Positions 1-7,995 of a stretch of DNA of 64,000 bases are shown here, in pieces. A program made the translations under genes and the position numbers. This DNA comes from Alistipes sp. (lineage in GTDB: Bacteria; Bacillota; Clostridia; Oscillospirales; Ruminococcaceae): contig JAMPAJ010000001.1 of the NCBI GenBank assembly GCA_023667265.1, forward strand, positions 1,031,602-1,095,601, read 5' to 3'. Positions within the stretch are counted from its first letter, which is position 1, and every line of letters begins with the position of its first letter. The notes below the pieces were generated by a model. The model was given only the letters and a program-made list of their open reading frames with translations, ran no database searches and was not told where the DNA came from.

Positions 1-258
1 ACGGCACAAAGGATCGTTCTGGAGCTTAAAGACAAGATCTCCTCGGAGTCCTTCGGCGGAGGAAGCATGACCGCAGGCAAGGCGTCAGGCTCGGCGGTTT
101 CCTCGGGAGACGGTTCTTCTGTGGGCGAGGCTATGGAGGCTCTTATGGTTCTCGGCTATTCCCAGGGCGAGATCGCACCCGTTCTTCGCCAGGTCGATGT
201 GTCCCTTAGCACCCAGGACATCATCAAGGAAGTCCTGCGCATTATGACGTCAAAATAA
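1..258 (+). CDS. ruvA: Holliday junction branch-migration subunit RuvA, C-terminal part (cut by window edge)
   Basis: RuvA binds the four-way Holliday junction and loads the RuvB motor. Only the last 85 residues are in the window; the frame is open from base 1. The first visible residues, TAQRIVLELKDKI, match the conserved end of the middle, DNA-binding region. A Gly/Ser-rich flexible linker follows, then the small C-terminal domain (GEAMEALMVLGYSQGE onward) that contacts RuvB. It is the first gene of a same-strand group that includes ruvB, but an SseB-like gene lies between them. The family assignment is firm; the start lies outside the window. Confidence 0.93.
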   Translation, partial: TAQRIVLELKDKISSESFGGGSMTAGKASGSAVSSGDGSSVGEAMEALMVLGYSQGEIAPVLRQVDVSLSTQDIIKEVLRIMTSK

Positions 259-360
259 CTGAACCTTATGCCGTGTTTACGGCTCAAGTATAAATTCATT
301 GCCTGGCCCAACGACAGATCCGGGTATATTCCATAACCATACAGAAAGGAAGATTTGTTT

Positions 361-1095
361 ATGATGAATCTTGATGAACTGCTGAAGGCGGCGATAACCG
401 ACCCGTCAAAACGTTCCCTCTTTTTGCAGACTCTTATAAAAAGCGACGTTTACGTTATCTGCAAAAATCCCGTCAAGCACGAGAGAGGAAGAGAGGAGGG
501 CGGAATACAGCTTGAGCTTATCACTATCCGCAACCCTCATGGAGATGTTTTTATCCCATTTTTCACAAGCCGCAGAGCTATGGAGCAGTTTGCGAAGCGT
601 TACGTTGAGCACTACAAGATAAACTGCCTGCGCCTTTTCGACCTTATCCAGACTGCCTCCGCCGTTCTGAACCCCAATTCCTACGGCAAGGAGTTTTCCT
701 CTCAGGAGATAAAGAGCATTCTGATGATAGCGCGGAATCTGAAAATAAAGGCTATTTCCTACAACGAAGCCGAGACTATCAATTACCGCCCCTGCGAAAG
801 GTCTGTGGGTCATATCACAAAGGCAGCTTCAAAATTCCTTTCAAAGCAGGAAAACGTTGACAGGGCGTTTATTATGGAGATGATACGGGGCTGTGAAAAA
901 CCCCAGCTTCTCATGGTCATCGACATGATAGGAAATACAAGAAAGCTCTTTGTCCCTCTCTCAAAATTCCTTGCAAAGTCCACAAAGGCAGGAGATCATC
1001 TTTGCTTCATTACATATGAGCAGGAAATGGGCAGAAAGGCTGCCGATACTGTCGATCCGTTCTATGTGCGCAAGAAGAGACATTTCGAGAAATAA
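361..1095 (+). CDS. SseB family protein
   Basis: A 244-residue protein of the SseB family, named after E. coli SseB (enhanced serine sensitivity). The biochemical role is unknown. The N-terminal half has the SseB fold pattern: a strand (DVYVICK), the segment GDVFIPFFTSRRAMEQF, then LNPNSYGKEFSSQEI. The C-terminal half resembles the second SseB domain (QLLMVIDMIGNTRKLFVPLS). No signal peptide or membrane segment is seen. The ATG at 361 is chosen because AAAGGA at 345-350 lies 10 bases upstream; a TTG at 355 and an ATG at 364 are alternatives. It sits between ruvA and ruvB, probably in one transcript, with no evident functional link to recombination. Confidence 0.75.
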   Translation: MMNLDELLKAAITDPSKRSLFLQTLIKSDVYVICKNPVKHERGREEGGIQLELITIRNPHGDVFIPFFTSRRAMEQFAKRYVEHYKINCLRLFDLIQTASAVLNPNSYGKEFSSQEIKSILMIARNLKIKAISYNEAETINYRPCERSVGHITKAASKFLSKQENVDRAFIMEMIRGCEKPQLLMVIDMIGNTRKLFVPLSKFLAKSTKAGDHLCFITYEQEMGRKAADTVDPFYVRKKRHFEK

Positions 1096-1128
1096 CCCAC
1101 TACTATTTAAGAAGGAGCAATTCTAAAT

Positions 1129-2178
1129 ATGATTCAGACTGAGGATATGGAGTTCGCTCCGAGAGTCATATCACCGGAAAATACCGTTGAGGACGGGGAC
1201 ATTGAAATAAGCCTCCGTCCTCAGTCCCTGCACGAGTATATCGGTCAGGACAAGGTCAAGGAGAAGATCGCCATTTATATCAAGGCGGCAAAGGGCAGAG
1301 GAGAGCCTCTGGATCATGTTTTGCTGTACGGCCCTCCCGGACTTGGAAAAACCACCCTCTCAAGCATTATCGCCCATGAGCTGGGCGTGAATCTTCGCGT
1401 TACCACAGGGCCTGCTATCGAGAAGCCCGGCGATCTTGTCTCGCTGCTTACGGGACTTTCCGACAACGATGTGCTTTTCATCGACGAGATCCACCGCCTT
1501 CCCAGACCGGTTGAGGAGCTGCTCTATCCGGCTCTGGAGGACAGGGTCATCGACATCATCATCGGCAAAGGTCCCTCCGCACGGTCTATACGTATGGACT
1601 TGAAGCCCTTTACCCTTATCGGCGCAACCACAAGAGCCGGACAGCTTTCCGCTCCTCTCCGTGACCGGTTCGGCGTTGTCGAAAGGCTGGAGCTGTACAG
1701 CAAGGATCAGCTAACGGACATTATCCGGCGCAGCGCCATGATACTCGGTATCCCCTGCGAGGGCGACGGCGCAGAGGAAATTGCCGGAAGAGCGAGAGGT
1801 ACGCCGAGAATCGCAAATCGCCTGCTTAAAAGAGTCCGGGATTTCGCCGACGTTATCGGCAACGGACAGATAACCCGGGAGATCGCCTCTATCGCTCTGA
1901 GCAGGCTCGAGATCGACAGTCTCGGTCTTGACAGCCTCGACAGGCGTATGCTTGCCATGATAATAAAGGGCTACGGCGGCGGCCCGGTTGGTCTTGAAAC
2001 TCTCGCGGCGGCTATCGGAGAGGAATCGGTGACGCTGGAGGATGTATGCGAGCCGTTTCTGATGCAGCTCGGCTTCCTCGGCAGGACTCCGAGAGGACGC
2101 GTAGCCACGAAGCTTGCCTATGAGCACCTGGGCTTTGTTTCTCCCGAAGCGGAGGACAGCGGACAGCTCAGCTTCTGA
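1129..2178 (+). CDS. ruvB: Holliday junction branch-migration ATPase RuvB
   Basis: Hexameric AAA+ motor that drives Holliday junction branch migration with RuvA. The 349 residues match the usual family length. Walker A is GPPGLGKTT near residues 68-76. Walker B is the DEIHR motif that follows VLFIDE. Sensor and arginine-finger segments are visible ([19 protein letters not shown]). The C-terminal winged helix includes [22 protein letters not shown], the family hallmark. The start follows GAAGGAG at about 1110-1117. It lies 33 bases after the SseB-like gene and 6 bases before the C39-like gene, so co-transcription is likely. Confidence 0.97.
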   Translation: MIQTEDMEFAPRVISPENTVEDGDIEISLRPQSLHEYIGQDKVKEKIAIYIKAAKGRGEPLDHVLLYGPPGLGKTTLSSIIAHELGVNLRVTTGPAIEKPGDLVSLLTGLSDNDVLFIDEIHRLPRPVEELLYPALEDRVIDIIIGKGPSARSIRMDLKPFTLIGATTRAGQLSAPLRDRFGVVERLELYSKDQLTDIIRRSAMILGIPCEGDGAEEIAGRARGTPRIANRLLKRVRDFADVIGNGQITREIASIALSRLEIDSLGLDSLDRRMLAMIIKGYGGGPVGLETLAAAIGEESVTLEDVCEPFLMQLGFLGRTPRGRVATKLAYEHLGFVSPEAEDSGQLSF

Positions 2179-2184
2179 TCGCTT

Positions 2185-2727
2185 ATGATAAGCGAAAGGA
2201 ATTATAAGAAAAACATCAATATGGCGCAGCCGCCATTCGGGGAGATGATAAACGGACAGGCTCTCGGCAGCGTTGCAAGGCTTCGCTGGGGACTGTTCCC
2301 CATGAGCTTCAACGGCTGCGAGGTCATATCGGTGCACAATGCCCTCGTCTATCTGGGCAGACCGGCAGCAATATGTGAAATTGCCCGGTATATGGAGAAA
2401 TTCAGGGTGCTTCTGGGTCTTTTCGGATGCAATGCTTACCGCATCGGCAAGGCTCTGGAGCATTTCGGCGTTAAATACGATACCGCGAAAACCTTTGAGG
2501 AGGCGGAAAACGCTTCGGCGTTCATCATTTCCTCATGGACGGGACGGCGGCTGCTTTCCTCTGTCCACACGGTTTTCTGCGTTAGAGAATGCGGAAAGAT
2601 ACGCGTTTACAACCGCTTTAACCGCTGCGCTGAAGCGAGGATATATGATTCGCCGGAAAAGATCTTCAAGGGCAGAAAAATGATACGCATATATATTATA
2701 GAGAAAAAGAAGGAGGAACGGCAATGA
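2185..2727 (+). CDS. Small papain-like (peptidase C39-like) protein
   Basis: A 180-residue protein I cannot name. It has the layout of a papain-like or C39-like cysteine peptidase fold: NGCEVISVHNALVYLG (Cys45, the position of a catalytic cysteine), a histidine in SSVHTVFCV (His128) and VYNRF (Asn143). This Cys-His-Asn order is what C39-like folds use, so it may be an intracellular peptidase or a degenerate relative. There is no signal peptide. The start is uncertain: ATG 2185 has no good ribosome site, while an ATG at 2221 has AAAGGA about 20 bases upstream. Its stop overlaps the next start by four bases (ATGA), suggesting translational coupling with the GlmM-like gene. Confidence 0.55.
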   Translation: MISERNYKKNINMAQPPFGEMINGQALGSVARLRWGLFPMSFNGCEVISVHNALVYLGRPAAICEIARYMEKFRVLLGLFGCNAYRIGKALEHFGVKYDTAKTFEEAENASAFIISSWTGRRLLSSVHTVFCVRECGKIRVYNRFNRCAEARIYDSPEKIFKGRKMIRIYIIEKKKEERQ

Positions 2728-4082
2728 GCAGATTATTCGGCAAGGACGGTATGCGCGGACTTGCGGTGACAGAGCTTACCTGCGAGCTGGCAATGGAAAC
2801 CGGCAGAGCCGCCGCTATGGTGCTGGCGAATCCAAAAGCCGGAAAAACAAAAATAATCGTCGGCAAGGACTGCCGCAATTCCTCCGATACTCTGGAGGCG
2901 GCTCTCTGCGCAGGTATATGCTCTGCCGGAGCGGACGCCGTACTTGCGGGAGTTGTCCCCACGTCGGCTCTTGCCTGGCAGATAAAAGAGCAGAATGTCC
3001 ACGGCGGAATCATGATAACCGCTTCTCATGTCAATTCCGAGTTTAACGGCTTGAAGCTGTTTTCCGCCCAGGGCTACCGGCTCGACAGCGACAAGGAGGA
3101 GGAGATCGAGCGGCTTATCCTGGATAATCCGGAGGAGCTGCTGCCTATCCCGAGAAGAGTGTACGGCGGCGTAAGCAGGCTTGAAAATGTTCTGGACGGC
3201 TATGTTGCTCGGATAAAGGAGGCGGCAGGATGCGATCTTACAGGCTTGAAGATCGCTGTTGACTGCGCAAACGGCTGCGCGTCGAAAACCGCCGGAGAAA
3301 TTTTTGCAGGAACAGGCGCAGAGCTTGTGTTTATGGGCAACGATCCCGACGGAACGAATATAAACAGCAGCGGAAGCACCCATATCGACCAGCTTATGGA
3401 GTTTGTCACAGAAAATAAATGCGACTGCGGGATCGCCTTCGACGGCGGAGCGGAGCGGTGTCTTGCAGTCGACGAAAAGGGCTGCCTTGTGGACGGCGAT
3501 GTCATAATTGCCGCCTGTGCCGACGAAATGAAGAGAACAGACGCCCTGAAGCACGGAATAATCACAGTGACCCAGGCGAATAATCTCGGACTGCTCCAGT
3601 TCGCGAGAAGCCACGGCATCGGCACATCGGCTGCCCCGACAGGCGAGCGGAGCATGGTGCGGCGTATGCTGGAATGTGGATTCAGCCTCGGCGGAGATCC
3701 TACAGGTCATATTCTGTTCCTGGACGATATGCCCACAGCCGACGGACAGCTTACCGGACTGCGGCTGCTGAACGTGCTGAAAAAATCGGAAAGGCCTATG
3801 AGCAAGCTGGCGGAAATTATCGAGAAGTCGCCCCAGGTAATGCTGAATGTGCCTATCTCAAAGAAATTCCGGGAGGTCTGGAAAAACGACCGCGCAATTA
3901 CCGGAATAATCGACGAATTTGAGGAGATCCTGGGCGAGGAGGGCAGAGTTGTAGTACGGGAGATCGGAAAAGACCCTGTTATCCGTATCAGGATCGAGGG
4001 CAAGGACTTCTCCACTATAAATACTATGGCTTTGCAGATCGCGGACACTATCAAAGAACGCATGGAATTGAGAGAACAATAG
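2724..4082 (+). CDS. GlmM-family phosphohexomutase homologue with altered active-site loops
   Basis: A 452-residue member of the alpha-D-phosphohexomutase superfamily, closest in pattern to phosphoglucosamine mutase GlmM (N-terminal LFGKDGMRGLAVTELT; domain order 1-4 complete). GlmM makes glucosamine-1-phosphate for peptidoglycan. The phosphoserine loop keeps Ser-His (ITASHVNSEFNGLK, Ser101). Other conserved loops are changed: the metal loop DGDGDR reads DGGAER (240-245), the sugar loop GGEQSGH reads GGDPTGH (323-329), and the phosphate loop RPSGTEP reads REIGKDP (412-418). It may be a divergent mutase, may have another substrate, or may be a pseudoenzyme, so no gene symbol is given. Its start overlaps the previous stop (ATGA) with AAGGAGG upstream. 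Confidence 0.75.
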   Translation: MSRLFGKDGMRGLAVTELTCELAMETGRAAAMVLANPKAGKTKIIVGKDCRNSSDTLEAALCAGICSAGADAVLAGVVPTSALAWQIKEQNVHGGIMITASHVNSEFNGLKLFSAQGYRLDSDKEEEIERLILDNPEELLPIPRRVYGGVSRLENVLDGYVARIKEAAGCDLTGLKIAVDCANGCASKTAGEIFAGTGAELVFMGNDPDGTNINSSGSTHIDQLMEFVTENKCDCGIAFDGGAERCLAVDEKGCLVDGDVIIAACADEMKRTDALKHGIITVTQANNLGLLQFARSHGIGTSAAPTGERSMVRRMLECGFSLGGDPTGHILFLDDMPTADGQLTGLRLLNVLKKSERPMSKLAEIIEKSPQVMLNVPISKKFREVWKNDRAITGIIDEFEEILGEEGRVVVREIGKDPVIRIRIEGKDFSTINTMALQIADTIKERMELREQ

Positions 4083-4254
4083 GCAACACCGCACGAAGCA
4101 CGTCTGACGACTTTGTACGTCATCTGCTTGCGAATTTTCCGCCATCTTACACAAAAACTCCTTGCCATACATCAAGTATGCCTGCGTCGTTTTTATGCAA
4201 TCTGACGAAAAATTCGACTGCGCATCTGCCGCACAATCTTCGTGCGGTGTTGCC
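4082..4254. repeat. Palindromic intergenic repeat with 17-base terminal inverted repeats (family 2)
   Basis: The ends GGCAACACCGCACGAAG (4082-4098) and its exact complement (4238-4254) form a perfect 17-base inverted repeat around about 140 bases. It abuts the stop codon of the GlmM-like gene. Its outer 27-30 bases recur at 27359-27402, and an inner segment containing ATACTTGATGTATGGCAAG recurs (inverted) at 48321-48479. It has no coding capacity and is likely a non-autonomous mobile repeat of MITE type. Confidence 0.75.
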
Positions 4255-4278
4255 AATAATTATTAGGACGTGAAAAAA

Positions 4279-5142
4279 TTGAGAACTGCTAATAACTGGC
4301 ATGACTATGTCATTCTTGACACATCAGACGGCGAAAAGCTGGAAAAATGGGGAGATATAAGCCTTGTTCGCCCCGATCCGCAGATAATATGGAAAACCGG
4401 GCGTAAGGACTCGCTCTGGCGTTTTGCCGACGGCGTATATCATCGCTCAAACAAGGGCGGCGGTGAATGGGAGTTCCGGAAAAAGCTGCCGGAAAGCTGG
4501 AAAATAAGCTACGGCGACCTGAGCTTTATAATTCGTCCCACCGGATTCAAGCATACCGGACTTTTCCCGGAGCAGGCGGTGAACTGGGACTTTATGGCTC
4601 AGAAGATAAAAAATGCCGGACGTGAGATAAATGTGCTGAACCTTTTCGCCTACACCGGAGGCGCAACGCTTGCCTGTGCCGCCGCCGGAGCTTCTGTGTG
4701 CCATGTTGACGCCTCCAAGGGTATGGTGCAGTGGGCAAGGGAAAATGCCGCCGCATCCGGTCTTACGGAAAAGCCCATACGCTGGATAGTGGACGACTGC
4801 GAGAAATTTATCGCAAGAGAAATACGCCGCGGCAGAAAATACGACGCCGTTATTATGGATCCGCCCAGTTATGGAAGAGGTCCGGGCGGAGAGGTCTGGA
4901 AGCTTGAGGACTGCGTATACGACCTTGTAAAGCTTTGCTCCGGAGTACTTTCCGACGAACCGCTGTTTTTCCTGATAAACAGCTACACGACCGGACTTTC
5001 GCCGTCAGTCATGGGCTACATTCTCGGCAGCGTGCTGACGGAAAAATTCGGCGGCAGGGTAAGCTTCGACGAGATCGGGCTTCCGGTAAGATCAACGGGA
5101 ATGACACTTCCCTGCGGCGCTACTTCGATCTGGGAGAAATAA
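4279..5142 (+). CDS. Class I SAM-dependent methyltransferase (RlmI/RlmK-like)
   Basis: About 287 residues with the SAM-methyltransferase domain found in 23S rRNA m5C methyltransferases of the RlmI type. Visible motifs are LNLFAYTGGATLACAAAGA (SAM-binding loop, motif I), VDASKGMVQWARENA, and MDPPSYGRGPGGE (catalytic DPPSY). The N-terminus is short and lacks an obvious PUA domain, so the RNA substrate is not settled. A GTG at 4270 is in frame, but AGGA at 4265-4268 is better spaced for the TTG at 4279, which I prefer. It lies directly after a palindromic repeat and about 20 bases before ecfA1. Confidence 0.75.
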   Translation: MRTANNWHDYVILDTSDGEKLEKWGDISLVRPDPQIIWKTGRKDSLWRFADGVYHRSNKGGGEWEFRKKLPESWKISYGDLSFIIRPTGFKHTGLFPEQAVNWDFMAQKIKNAGREINVLNLFAYTGGATLACAAAGASVCHVDASKGMVQWARENAAASGLTEKPIRWIVDDCEKFIAREIRRGRKYDAVIMDPPSYGRGPGGEVWKLEDCVYDLVKLCSGVLSDEPLFFLINSYTTGLSPSVMGYILGSVLTEKFGGRVSFDEIGLPVRSTGMTLPCGATSIWEK

Positions 5143-5162
5143 CTGACTGGAGAGGATGAGAA

Positions 5163-6011
5163 ATGGGCAAAATAATTGAAATAAAAAATCTGCGATTTTC
5201 CTATGCTGCGCAGGAGGGCGAGGAAGCACAGGAAGTCCTCAAAGGAATAGATCTGGACATAGAAGAGGGCGAGTTTACCGCTGTTCTCGGACATAACGGC
5301 TCGGGAAAATCCACCCTTGCAAAGCATATCAACGGAATACTTGTGCCAAGCTCCGGAAAGGTTCTGGTGGACGGTATCGACACCGCCGACGAGGACAAAA
5401 TTTTCGAGCTGAGACAGCGCGCCGGAATGGTGTTCCAGAATCCGGATAATCAGATAGTTTCCTCTGTTGTGGAGGAGGACGTGGCGTTTGCGCTGGAAAA
5501 TCTCGGCGTGCCCTATGAGGAAATGAGACAGCGTGTTGACGACGCTCTGAAGGCTGTCAATATGTATGATTACAGGCTTCATTCCCCGTCCCAGCTTTCC
5601 GGCGGACAGAAGCAGAGAGTCGCCATCGCCGGAATTATTGCGATGGAGCCGAAGTGCATAATCCTTGACGAGCCGACCGCTATGCTTGACCCGCAGGGCA
5701 GGAAAGAGGTAATGGCTGTCATACGGAAAATGAACCGTGAAAAGGGGATAACGATAGTTCTGATAACTCACTATATGGACGAGGCGGCACAGTGCGGACG
5801 CGTGGTCGTTATGGACAAGGGCAGAGTTGTCATGGACGATACGCCAAGGGCTGTTTTTTCGCAGGTCGAGACCATAAAGAAGATCGGGCTTGACGTGCCG
5901 CAGGTGACGGAGCTTGCCTGGGAGCTGAAAAAAGCCGGCTGCGATATTCCTACGGAGATAATCACCGAGGATGAATGTGTCGAAGCGATAGAAAAGCTGT
6001 TTAAAAAGTAA
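5163..6011 (+). CDS. ecfA1: Energy-coupling factor transporter ATPase EcfA1
   Basis: One of two ATPases that power ECF vitamin and metal uptake together with EcfT and exchangeable S components at the cytoplasmic membrane. The 282 residues show Walker [10 protein letters not shown] (about 43-51), the Q-loop region [11 protein letters not shown], signature [13 protein letters not shown], Walker [13 protein letters not shown] and the switch His in VLITHYMDE. The NPDNQ motif and the C-terminal region are typical of EcfA1. AGAGGAT lies upstream of the ATG. ecfA2 follows, but after an unusually long 268-base gap that holds a dispersed repeat. Confidence 0.93.
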   Translation: MGKIIEIKNLRFSYAAQEGEEAQEVLKGIDLDIEEGEFTAVLGHNGSGKSTLAKHINGILVPSSGKVLVDGIDTADEDKIFELRQRAGMVFQNPDNQIVSSVVEEDVAFALENLGVPYEEMRQRVDDALKAVNMYDYRLHSPSQLSGGQKQRVAIAGIIAMEPKCIILDEPTAMLDPQGRKEVMAVIRKMNREKGITIVLITHYMDEAAQCGRVVVMDKGRVVMDDTPRAVFSQVETIKKIGLDVPQVTELAWELKKAGCDIPTEIITEDECVEAIEKLFKK

Positions 6012-6024
6012 TTTATCATCGGAG

Positions 6025-6147
6025 CAAACAAACATTGGGATTCCAAAGGGACAATGCTCCTTTGGCGGAGAGCCTCCGCTGGCGATTCACGTGACCGTTC
6101 GTACCTCACTGATTTATCGGTCAACGTAGTTTTTTCCGCGAGCGAAG
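6025..6147 (+). repeat. Dispersed intergenic repeat, family 1, copy A
   Basis: Runs from CAAACAAACATTGGGATTCC through GGCGATTCACGTGACCG and CGTACCTCACTGATTTATCGG to CCGCGAGCGAAG. The same ordered blocks recur, in either orientation, at 18804-18886, 18931-19017, 20493-20618, 39268-39545 and (one end only) 52984-53012. This copy sits inside the ecf operon between ecfA1 and ecfA2. I see no open frame in it. Confidence 0.75.
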
Positions 6148-6279
6148 AGCTTTCATTACGGACACGGAACGCTGCGTGTGTATAACTCCAGTATTTAATA
6201 TTATCCGGCTTTACATTTCTGACAACAAAATCCAATGCCGAAAGACCCAATCGGGCTTTCAGGAACAGGAGGAACTAAA

Positions 6280-7152
6280 TTGACAATTCTTGAAACACAG
6301 GATCTGACCTATACCTACAGCCCGGGAACTCCATTTGAGAAAACCGCTGTAGACTGCGTCAATCTCAAAATAGAAGAAGGAGAGCTTGTGGGCGTTATGG
6401 GACACACAGGCTCGGGAAAATCCACTCTGATACAGCATTTCAACGGACTGCTGAAGCCCACCTCCGGCAGAGTGATACTGGACGGAGAGGATATCTGGGC
6501 TGACAAAAGGAAAATTCGCGATGTCCGGTTCAAGGCTGGGCTTGTTTTCCAGTACCCGGAATACCAGATATTCGAGGAGACGGTCTATAAGGACATTGCG
6601 TTCGGCCCGAAAAATATGGGACTCGGCGAGGACGAGATAAAGCGCAGAGTCTATGAGACCGCTCACGATATAGGATTGAAGGAGGAGCTGCTTGAACGGT
6701 CGCCCTTTGAGCTTTCCGGCGGACAGAAGCGGCGTGTTGCGATCGCCGGAGTTATGGCTATGGAGCCGAAGCTGCTCATTCTCGACGAGCCGACGGCAGG
6801 TCTCGACCCGGCAGGACGGGACAAGATACTGGAGCATATAAAGGCTTACCACCGCCGGACGAGAAATACTATTCTCATAGTATCGCACAGTATGGAGGAT
6901 GTCGCCGGATTTGCGGATAAGATACTTGTTATGAACAGATCGAAGCTTTTCTGCTATGACGATACGTCAAAGGTTTTCTCCCGTGCAGAGGAGATCGCCG
7001 GTATCGGTCTGGACGTACCGCAGATAACGAAGGTTTTTGTTGAACTGAAAAAACGCGGTCTCGACTTTGGCAAGGATGTGTATACCCTGGAGTATGCAAA
7101 AAAACTCCTGCTTAAAGAGCTTGGCGAAAAGAGAGGTGACGGAAGATGCTGA
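6280..7152 (+). CDS. ecfA2: Energy-coupling factor transporter ATPase EcfA2
   Basis: Second ATPase of the ECF transporter. Walker A is GHTGSGKST, the Q-loop region is VFQYPEYQIFEETV, the signature is LSGGQKRRVAIAG, and Walker B is LLILDEPTAGLDP. The YPEYQ motif distinguishes EcfA2 from EcfA1. I set the start at the TTG at 6280 (product begins MTILETQDLTYTY) because GGAGGA at 6268-6273 lies six bases upstream; a longer frame from 6235 would add 15 residues of non-family sequence. It overlaps ecfT by seven bases. Confidence 0.93.
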   Translation: MTILETQDLTYTYSPGTPFEKTAVDCVNLKIEEGELVGVMGHTGSGKSTLIQHFNGLLKPTSGRVILDGEDIWADKRKIRDVRFKAGLVFQYPEYQIFEETVYKDIAFGPKNMGLGEDEIKRRVYETAHDIGLKEELLERSPFELSGGQKRRVAIAGVMAMEPKLLILDEPTAGLDPAGRDKILEHIKAYHRRTRNTILIVSHSMEDVAGFADKILVMNRSKLFCYDDTSKVFSRAEEIAGIGLDVPQITKVFVELKKRGLDFGKDVYTLEYAKKLLLKELGEKRGDGRC

Positions 7153-7970
7153 AAGATATTACCATAGGACAGTATTTCCCCGGAAACAGCCTTATCCACC
7201 GGCTCGATCCCCGTTTCAAGATAGTGATGACTCTTGTCTATATTGTTATGCTTTTCACCGGAAGCAGCATATTCTGCCTTGCTCTCGGCGCAGTTTATAC
7301 GGTCATGGCGATAGCGATGTCGAAGATACCGTTGAAAATGTTCTTCAAGAGCCTGAAGCCGCTTATGCCCTTTCTGCTGCTTACGGTATTGCTCAACGTC
7401 CTTTTCCTGGACGGCGGCGATGTTTATTTCAAGTGGAAATTTATAGAGATAACCGAGGACGGCGTGCGCACGAGCGTGTTTATGATAATCAGGATAATCC
7501 TGCTTATTATGGGCAGCTCTCTGCTGACCTACACTACGTCGCCTATCACGCTTACAGACGCTATCGAGCGGCTGCTTTCGCCTCTTAAAAAGATAAAGGT
7601 TCCGGTTCATGAGCTTGCCATGATGATGTCCATCGCTCTCCGGTTCATACCAACGCTTATCGAGGAGACGGACAAGATAATGTCCGCCCAGAAAGCAAGA
7701 GGAGCGGAGATAGACTCCGGAAGCTTTATGACAAGGGCGAAGAATATGATCTCGATACTTGTTCCCCTGTTTATTTCTTCATTCCGCCGTGCCGACGAGC
7801 TTGCCACGGCCATGGAGTGCCGCTGCTATCGCGGCGGAGAGGGCAGAACAAGACTCCGCCAGCTCAGATCTGCGGCAAGGGACTATATCGCCCTTATCGT
7901 TACATTTGCATTTTTAGCAGGAACTATCGTGTTGAATATTCTGTTAAAGCGCTTCGGAATTATGTATTAA
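7146..7970 (+). CDS. ecfT: Energy-coupling factor transporter transmembrane protein EcfT
   Basis: Membrane scaffold of the ECF transporter, joining the ATPases to substrate-binding S components. The 274 residues have several hydrophobic segments (for example IVMTLVYIVMLFTG, FLLLTVLLNVLFL, IILLIMGSSLLTYT and a C-terminal LIVTFAFLAGTIVL). Two coupling-helix motifs of the Ala-Arg-Gly type are seen: SAQKARGAEID and the family variant near AMECRCYRGG. GAGGTG precedes the ATG, which lies within the end of ecfA2, so translation is probably coupled. No S component gene is nearby, implying a shared (group II) module. Confidence 0.92.
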   Translation: MLKDITIGQYFPGNSLIHRLDPRFKIVMTLVYIVMLFTGSSIFCLALGAVYTVMAIAMSKIPLKMFFKSLKPLMPFLLLTVLLNVLFLDGGDVYFKWKFIEITEDGVRTSVFMIIRIILLIMGSSLLTYTTSPITLTDAIERLLSPLKKIKVPVHELAMMMSIALRFIPTLIEETDKIMSAQKARGAEIDSGSFMTRAKNMISILVPLFISSFRRADELATAMECRCYRGGEGRTRLRQLRSAARDYIALIVTFAFLAGTIVLNILLKRFGIMY

Positions 7971-7995
7971 AGCCAAGCATCGAAAGGAAGGAACA

